NCBI GenBank assembly: GCA_014523665.1
Contig: JAATVR010000506.1
Location: 1 to 10,004, forward strand
Length of the DNA stretch: 10,004 nucleotides
Origin: Nitrososphaerales archaeon TH526
Lineage (GTDB): Archaea; Thermoproteota; Nitrososphaeria; Nitrososphaerales; Nitrososphaeraceae
Direction: 5' to 3'
Position 1 is the stretch's first letter. Every line of letters starts with the position of its first letter. Positions 6,434-10,004 of the stretch are shown one piece after another. The notes below the pieces were generated by a model. It saw only the letters and a program-made list of their open reading frames with translations. It made no database searches and had not been told where the DNA came from. A program made the position numbers and the translations under genes.

Positions 6434-7330
6434 TTATTGTTGGCTCACCGAATATGCCCTGTCCAATTGCTTTAGAAGGATGTTTGCTGAATGTTGTTTT
6501 TCAACGTATAGCCTTCCTGCTATAGATAACTTGCGCTGCTCCTCGATGTCACTTAGAATAGACTCTAAATCGCTCTTGAATGTATCCTTAGTTGTTCTGT
6601 AAATCGGTGGGTCATAACGTTGGAATAGCTCAGAACTGACGTAGGCTACTACTGGTTTACCTAATGCCATAGCCTCCAGCTCAAATTTCCCGAACCACCC
6701 GATTTGGGGAAGTATTTTCCCAACAACAAGATCACATGATGAAATGATTGTCAAAACTTCGCTGCGGGGAACGTCAAAAATAGTCACTATCTCACATTTG
6801 TCTTCCTTTTGTAACTGTTGAAGCGCGATTGAGTATAAATCTCCGTACTTCTGGTATAATCGGTAGTGAGGATAGTGGGCTACAATTGGCCTCCTGGAAT
6901 GAGCTAAACTGTCGAAATTACTGGGAGTATAAACAAGTTGGTCTAGATCCAATGGAGTAGGGAACCACTCCCCGTTAGGTGCAAATTCCAATAGATCAGG
7001 CGTTGAGACTAGACAAAAATCACTATCATACTTTCCCCTTAAATCATCTCCGTGGTAATGCTTAAGGTACGTCCTGTTTTCTCTCCGTTTTTCCAGTGTT
7101 TTCCTTAGTGACCCGTAAGGATAGTGATAGTGCCAAATATCGTATCCTTGCAATTTCCTCAAGAATTTCCATCTTGACAATGGAAAATGGTAATTCACCT
7201 TTTCTCCTCCGAATTGCCTGTGCAGGTACTTGTTGAAAACAAATACGTCGGCTTCGCTACCTGACAATCGTTGATGCCTGCACAAGATGGACGCGATTCC
7301 GGCTGTATTATTCACATGCGCAATCCTCAT
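6434..7330 (-). CDS. Short GT-B glycosyltransferase (GT4-like)
   Basis: This 298-residue protein starts with a GT-B strand (MRIAHVNNTAGIASILCRHQ). It has YDIWHYHYPYGS (63-74) and YLKHYHGDDLRG (88-99) in the N-lobe, where GT4 enzymes carry HxHG-type contacts. The C-lobe has IVTIFDVPRSEVLTIISSCD (181-200) and GKFELEAMALGKPVVAY (214-230). The latter is the conserved E-x-EAMA-GKPVVA donor-binding segment, with E217 and E219. The length is short for a GT-B enzyme (usually 350-400), and the N-lobe looks compact rather than truncated. It would transfer a sugar from an NDP-sugar in the cytoplasm. The ATG at 7330 has a GAGGT motif 9 nt upstream but only a weak TATA-like box, which fits an internal operon gene translated by Shine-Dalgarno initiation, unlike the leaderless neighbours. 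The lyase stop codon lies 81 nt upstream. Confidence 0.87.
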   Translation of the reverse strand: MRIAHVNNTAGIASILCRHQRLSGSEADVFVFNKYLHRQFGGEKVNYHFPLSRWKFLRKLQGYDIWHYHYPYGSLRKTLEKRRENRTYLKHYHGDDLRGKYDSDFCLVSTPDLLEFAPNGEWFPTPLDLDQLVYTPSNFDSLAHSRRPIVAHYPHYRLYQKYGDLYSIALQQLQKEDKCEIVTIFDVPRSEVLTIISSCDLVVGKILPQIGWFGKFELEAMALGKPVVAYVSSELFQRYDPPIYRTTKDTFKSDLESILSDIEEQRKLSIAGRLYVEKQHSANILLKQLDRAYSVSQQ

Positions 7331-7339
7331 TATAGGATG

Positions 7340-7344
7340 ACCTC
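7340..7344 (-). promoter_or_regulatory. Shine-Dalgarno motif deciding the start of the GT-B gene
   Basis: The minus strand reads GAGGT nine bases before the ATG at 7330, complementary to the anti-Shine-Dalgarno end of 16S rRNA. It is the clearest such motif among the recognised genes here and supports this ATG as the start. Confidence 0.5.
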
Positions 7345-7411
7345 AATATTTCTTAGAAGCTAGAAGTGGCGACAATGCTATTACCATTGCGAGGACTAAG
7401 TCTTTGTATTC

Positions 7412-8290
7412 CTAGCGCGTAGTATATTTACGTTCTAGATCAATGTACTTTTGCAGGTTTACAAGCCTATTGAATTCTTCAAATGTGATCATCTTATCCC
7501 TTTCTCTAGATGTACTACCAGATTTATGGAGCTCCTCAAAGACTTGTTTCATAGCAAATGCTGAAGCGAATAAACCAGATAGGGGAAAAACACCAATCTT
7601 GAAACCCAGGTCTTGAAGCTCCGATGCTGTCAGGTTTGGCGTTATTCCGCCCTCGATCATGTTTGCTACCAACGGGGCATCAATTTTCCTACCTATTTCC
7701 TTTAGCTCCTCTAACGATCTTGGGGCTTCGACGAAAATGAGATCTGCACCAGATTTAAAATATTCTCTGCCACGTTCTATAGCCTCATCCAAGCCAGATG
7801 TGGCACGAGCATCAGTCCTAGCAACTACAATGAAGTTCTTGTCATCACGAGCGTCGATCGCAGCAGTTAGTTTCAGCAAATAATCATCGACTGAAATTAT
7901 TTCCTTTCCTGCCATGTGGCCGCAACGCTTAGGCCATACCTGATCCTCCAAAAAAATTCCTGAGGCACCCATCGATTCAAGGTCTTTAACAATACGCCAT
8001 ACGGTAAGCGGGTTTCCATATCCAGTATCGATATCCACTATGACTGGGATATTCACTGCTCGGACGATTCTCCGAGCATTGTCCATAGTTTCTCCAGCAT
8101 TCAAGAAACCATAATCAGGCATACCCAGTACAGTAGCAGCAGACCCGTAACCGGTTTGAAAAATTGCGTCGAAGCCGGTGATCTCAGTAATTCGAGCACT
8201 CAAAGCGTCAAACACCCCAGGCAATACAAGAAATTCATTGGGATTCAAAATTTTTTGCCTCAAGAGTTGAACATCTGATGTGGAATTCAT
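7412..8290 (-). CDS. Isocitrate lyase/PEP mutase superfamily C-C lyase
   Basis: This 292-residue protein is a full-length member of the superfamily (TIM-barrel type, usual length 280-300). FLVLPGVFDALSARI (20-34) is the first barrel strand and helix. TGYGSAATVLGMPDYGFL (46-63) is the substrate pocket. VDIDTGYG (85-92) holds the Mg-binding acids. FLEDQVWPKRCGH (113-125) carries E115, D116 and the catalytic KRCGH loop with its Cys. VARTDAR (156-162), FVEAP (186-190) and ANMIEGG (209-215) complete the site. KRCGH marks C-C lyases (methylisocitrate, dimethylmalate or oxaloacetate type), not PEP mutase, which lacks that Cys. The TGYG and MPDYG pocket resembles the dimethylmalate lyase/oxaloacetate decarboxylase branch more than PrpB, so I do not assign a substrate. 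The ATG at 8290 has a TATA-like box 26-27 nt upstream and no Shine-Dalgarno motif. A link to the glycan genes downstream is not evident. Confidence 0.93.
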   Translation of the reverse strand: MNSTSDVQLLRQKILNPNEFLVLPGVFDALSARITEITGFDAIFQTGYGSAATVLGMPDYGFLNAGETMDNARRIVRAVNIPVIVDIDTGYGNPLTVWRIVKDLESMGASGIFLEDQVWPKRCGHMAGKEIISVDDYLLKLTAAIDARDDKNFIVVARTDARATSGLDEAIERGREYFKSGADLIFVEAPRSLEELKEIGRKIDAPLVANMIEGGITPNLTASELQDLGFKIGVFPLSGLFASAFAMKQVFEELHKSGSTSRERDKMITFEEFNRLVNLQKYIDLERKYTTR

Positions 8291-8312
8291 GATGCAGAAT
8301 AGAACATATCGG

Positions 8313-8320
8313 CTATTAAG
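8313..8320 (-). promoter_or_regulatory. TATA-like box for the lyase gene
   Basis: The minus strand has CTTAATAG centred 26-27 nt before the ATG at 8290, the spacing expected for a leaderless archaeal transcript. No Shine-Dalgarno motif is present. Confidence 0.5.
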
Positions 8321-8378
8321 TTATCGTTGTCATCAATTAAAATATTTTGTTTATCTCGGTCCTGCATGCTCGATGAGC

Positions 8379-8394
8379 TCACATCAATATGTGA
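8379..8394. repeat. Perfect 6-bp inverted repeat, 4-nt spacer
   Basis: TCACAT (8379-8384) and ATGTGA (8389-8394) are exact reverse complements around CAAT. The position between two divergent promoters suits a regulator half-site pair, but six-base arms occur by chance fairly often. Confidence 0.35.
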
Positions 8395-8455
8395 CTGCTG
8401 ACCCAGAAACTACCCATTTGAATCCTAGAAATACAACTAAAATTGGCATTCTTAT

Positions 8456-8470
8456 CTCTAATCTTTAGAG
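8456..8470. repeat. Perfect 6-bp inverted repeat, 3-nt spacer
   Basis: CTCTAA (8456-8461) and TTAGAG (8465-8470) are reverse complements around TCT, about 40 nt upstream of the RNase HI TATA box. It could be a regulator site or coincidence. Confidence 0.35.
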
Positions 8471-8493
8471 TATCTATTATCTCTTCTTGGAAT

Positions 8494-8528
8494 TTGGTCA
8501 AACATAACTATATATCGGATTTGACCAA
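8494..8528. promoter_or_regulatory. Operator-like 9-bp inverted repeat centred on the RNase HI TATA box
   Basis: TTGGTCAAA (8494-8502) and TTTGACCAA (8520-8528) are perfect reverse complements separated by 17 nt. The midpoint (8511) falls within the TATATAT box at 8509-8515. A dimer bound here would straddle TBP/TFB binding, so a repressor operator is the simplest reading. The arm starts are 26 bp apart, about two and a half helical turns. Confidence 0.5.
8509..8515 (+). promoter_or_regulatory. TATA box for the RNase HI gene
   Basis: TATATAT is the best TATA match in the divergent region on the plus strand. Its centre is 35 nt before the GTG start at 8547, so a transcript start near 8538 and a leader of about 8-10 nt are predicted. 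Confidence 0.55.
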
Positions 8529-8546
8529 TTGAAATGAACGATTCAG

Positions 8547-8903
8547 GTGGTTCTACACATTTATGTAGATGGTAGCGGTAGTCCTTACTTCCGGTATGGC
8601 TACTTAATAGACGAGACAGGAGAATCTCATATGGAATATCATGAAGGTATTTCCAATAATGAAGCAGAATACTTGGCTATCATCACTGCGCTTAACAATG
8701 TTATTAACAAGGACAATCAAATTGTGATACTGTCTGATAGCCAGTTAGTGGTGAATCAAATCAACCACAAATATGGAATAAACAATGAAAAATTGAGAAG
8801 ACTTGCTACCCAAGTTTGGGTTCTCGAAAAAAAATTTGACAAATTTGAGCTCCATTGGCTGCGCAGGTCGGAAAATAAGGCTGGAAAGATGCTAGGTAGC
8901 TAA
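8547..8903 (+). CDS. Ribonuclease HI family protein, small, with altered fourth catalytic position
   Basis: This 118-residue protein is a single compact RNase H fold. IYVDGSGSP (5-13) contains catalytic D8. GISNNEAEYLAIITAL (34-49) contains E41, matching E48 of the E. coli enzyme. VILSDSQLVVNQI (60-72) contains D64, matching D70. The end, LHWLRRSENKAGKMLG (102-117), is the usual N-x-x-x-D segment, but lysine (K114) replaces the expected Asp (D134 in E. coli). RNase HI cleaves RNA in RNA-DNA hybrids; this Asp helps bind one metal ion, so activity could be lowered or arranged differently, or the change may be common to this subfamily. It lacks the basic protrusion and hybrid-binding N-terminus, hence the short length. 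The start is GTG at 8547, with an in-frame TGA at 8535-8537 just upstream; the ATG at 8534 is in another frame and stops early. Transcribed divergently from the lyase. Confidence 0.9.
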   Translation: MVLHIYVDGSGSPYFRYGYLIDETGESHMEYHEGISNNEAEYLAIITALNNVINKDNQIVILSDSQLVVNQINHKYGINNEKLRRLATQVWVLEKKFDKFELHWLRRSENKAGKMLGS

Positions 8904-9397
8904 AAACGTTTCTATTGTCCAGAACCGATACAAGAACCAAAATAAATGAGTACTTTACAATACCAAAATTGGTGTCATTGGACCTTGTTTAATAGAAATT
9001 TTCAATATACGTTCTAATCTATAGAAACACGACTTAACCGATTCAATAAGACAAACATCGCCTCCGTAAAGGCGTTAGACATTTCAATTGTTGTAAAAGT
9101 ACACCGCAGGTCATAAAGTGACTTGTCTAGATTTTGATCAAGTTAATGACAACTTTTGAACCTAAAATCTCTGAACTTGCATATTCTAGTACAACCACTA
9201 AGAATAATACTGTCCAATATTCATTATTTGGATAAATTTTAGTAATAATTCTTTTGAGGAATAAAAATCAGGTGCAATGAGACTCTAACATTTTAGCGGC
9301 TTTTACAGACCTCGATGGTTGGAGGAGAACAAAAGGCTTAACCATTTCTTGCCCTAAAACGAAGCATAATTGACTAAACACACTTTACTAGTATTTC

Positions 9398-9477
9398 GAG
9401 GTAAGCGCAACATGATGATCCTTGACGTGGCTAAGTATAACGTTTCTGATCGTTTCCACTGTAAGAAAAATAAATAA
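9398..9477 (+). CDS. Possible 21-residue small protein gene with Shine-Dalgarno motif
   Basis: An ATG at 9412 opens a 21-codon frame ending with TAA at 9475-9477. It is preceded by GAGGT at 9398-9402 with a 9-nt spacer, the same motif and spacing as before the GT-B gene; the interval given includes this motif. The product starts MMILDVAKYNVSDRF, ends with four lysine/asparagine residues and has no known family. No convincing TATA box lies at the right distance. Short frames with such motifs arise by chance, so this is only a candidate. Confidence 0.15.
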
Positions 9478-9551
9478 GAGGAGTAAATTGATCACTTTTC
9501 ACTAATAACCCAATCTTAAGATACAAAATGATTTAATTTTAGGTAGATCGC

Positions 9552-9557
9552 TATAAG
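9552..9557 (+). promoter_or_regulatory. TATA box of the candidate small RNA
   Basis: TATAAG in the context CGCTATAAGATC is a good archaeal TATA match. A start 25-27 nt downstream falls on the G-run at 9579-9583, where a stable stem begins. Confidence 0.35.
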
Positions 9558-9578
9558 ATCAAATAAGGAAGAATCTTT

Positions 9579-9672
9579 GGGGGCTTCTGTATTTCACAAG
9601 ACTTGAGCCCTAGAAAGGCTGAAAAAGGACTTCCTCCACTATTTTATTGTGGTTTCACTCAAAAGCTTTTTT
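9579..9672 (+). ncRNA. Candidate small non-coding RNA
   Basis: A transcript from the TATA box at 9552-9557 would begin at the five-G run 9579-9583. Bases 9580-9586 pair with 9605-9611 (GGGGCTT with GAGCCCT, five Watson-Crick and two G-U pairs), and AGCC (9606-9609) could instead pair with GGCT (9617-9620). Further on, CCAC (9636-9639) pairs with GTGG (9649-9652). The region ends in AAAAGC followed by six Ts (9667-9672), an oligo-T stop of the archaeal kind. The roughly 94 nt have no open frame of note. It matches no RNA family I know; promoter, structure and stop are each weak alone but line up. Confidence 0.3.
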
Positions 9673-9750
9673 AACATGCGTGACTCGTTCAAACAAACCT
9701 ACCGGATTTAATCTTAAATTGTCGCATCAATTTCCTACCTTTTAATACGG

Positions 9751-10004
9751 TTACACGGCAGAGTCTTCCTCTGCGATAGAAGTTAGTTCATTCATATTAT
9801 TATAAATTTCCAAGTACCTCTTCCCCTTTTGGGTAGTCACGTAGGTTTGCTCACCTAGCCTATATTCTAATAATCCATTATCCTGTAATTCAGTCAAATG
9901 GACACAAAGTTGACTGTGAGAAAGATATGCTTTATACATGATCTTGGTCTTGTTTTCTGCGGCTATCGCTGCTTCCAGGATCATAGCATTGATGTCTTGC
10001 CTAC
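9751..10004 (-). CDS. Winged-helix DNA-binding protein, N-terminus outside the window
   Basis: The frame stays open to the right edge (upstream residues RQDINA before the ATG at 9984), so the true start is probably beyond the window. The visible part runs RQDINAMILEAAIAAENKTK, IMYKAYLSHSQLCVHL (recognition-helix region), then LQDNGLLEYRLGEQTYVTTQKG (the two-stranded wing), then a helix KRYLEIYNNMNEL and a short acidic tail. This is the domain order of the small winged-helix regulators present in many copies in ammonia-oxidising archaea, whose first helix usually has the form RxRxEIIxxILEAA. That match shows the ATG at 9984 falls inside helix 1. Such proteins bind DNA as dimers and regulate transcription; targets are unknown. 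It could bind the inverted repeats upstream of RNase HI, but nothing in the sequence shows this. Confidence 0.82.
   Translation of the reverse strand, partial: RQDINAMILEAAIAAENKTKIMYKAYLSHSQLCVHLTELQDNGLLEYRLGEQTYVTTQKGKRYLEIYNNMNELTSIAEEDSAV

Larger units (their letters stand above)
8291..8546. promoter_or_regulatory. Divergent control region between the lyase and RNase HI genes
   Basis: This 256-nt stretch holds both promoters: the lyase TATA-like box at 8313-8320 (minus) and the RNase HI TATA box at 8509-8515 (plus). Between and around them are a 10-bp palindrome AAAATATTTT at 8339-8348 and inverted repeats at 8379-8394, 8456-8470 and 8494-8528. A plus-strand frame across it (8280-8468) overlaps the lyase start and has no recognisable content. 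Confidence 0.6.
8904..9750. other. Long AT-rich stretch without a convincing protein gene
   Basis: These 847 nt contain frequent stops in all frames. I see no tRNA, rRNA, CRISPR or insertion-sequence ends. They hold a small 5-bp hairpin at 9059-9074, an inverted repeat ATGGTT (9315-9320) / AACCAT (9340-9345), a 21-codon frame with a Shine-Dalgarno motif at 9412-9477, and a candidate small RNA at 9579-9672. The convergent genes on either side (RNase HI plus, winged-helix minus) both end into it, so some of it is 3' untranslated sequence. Confidence 0.6.

Noticed and set aside
7366..7392. CAATG/CATTG inverted repeat between the lyase and GT-B genes
   Set aside because: Only a five-base stem with a seven-base loop and no T-run, so it is not a credible terminator or operator.
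8280..8468. 62-codon plus-strand frame over the lyase start
   Set aside because: It begins antisense to the lyase N-terminus, crosses its promoter and resembles no protein.
9412..9449. C-box-like ATGATGA followed by D-box-like CTGA, suggesting a box C/D guide RNA
   Set aside because: Internal D' and C' boxes are missing and the flanks do not form the short terminal stem. Two short motifs at this distance are expected by chance.

Overview
The window looks like archaeal chromosome, most likely from an ammonia-oxidising thaumarchaeon of the Nitrososphaera/Nitrosocosmicus type. This placement is an inference from several things: the moderate, somewhat AT-rich base composition; genes with a TATA-like box 25-28 nt before the start codon and no Shine-Dalgarno motif (leaderless pattern); frequent TTG/GTG starts; a short winged-helix protein of a kind very common in Nitrososphaeria; and a two-helix membrane protein that resembles a family I recall as conserved in ammonia oxidisers.

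Layout. Positions 1-464 hold a possible gene fragment running off the left edge (minus strand) and an intergenic stretch with a C-rich repeat and a short palindrome. From 465 to 8290 every convincing gene is on the minus strand. In transcription order these are an isocitrate lyase/PEP mutase-family lyase (7412-8290), a GT-B glycosyltransferase (6434-7330), a synthetase-only asparagine synthase-like enzyme (5172-6386), a multi-pass GT-C-like membrane protein (3504-5093), a two-helix membrane protein (2907-3425), a GT4-like glycosyltransferase (1466-2632) and a GT2 glycosyltransferase (465-1328). A degenerate winged-helix-like reading frame lies at 2719-2937. On the plus strand a small RNase HI (8547-8903) is read divergently from the lyase, across a 256-nt region rich in inverted repeats. 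After it come about 850 nt without a convincing protein gene, but with a candidate small RNA near 9580-9672. The right edge holds the C-terminal part of a winged-helix regulator (minus strand).

How the genes fit together. Three soluble glycosyltransferases of different folds, a polytopic membrane protein with GT-C features and an ATP-pyrophosphatase amide-forming enzyme make a surface-glycan (polysaccharide or protein glycosylation) locus. The PP-loop enzyme could amidate a sugar acid or amino-acid substituent of the glycan; this is inferred from context. The lyase has the catalytic KRCGH motif and could act in carbon metabolism independently of the glycan genes. TATA boxes precede the lyase, the two-helix protein and the GT4 and GT2 genes separately, while the GT-B/Asn-synthase/GT-C block has little internal promoter signal and is probably co-transcribed. 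I found no CRISPR array, tRNA, rRNA or transposase. The most distinctive signals are the perfect 9-bp inverted repeat centred on the RNase HI TATA box, the loss of one RNase H catalytic carboxylate, the missing glutaminase domain of the Asn synthase-like protein, the winged-helix-like relic, and the candidate small RNA.
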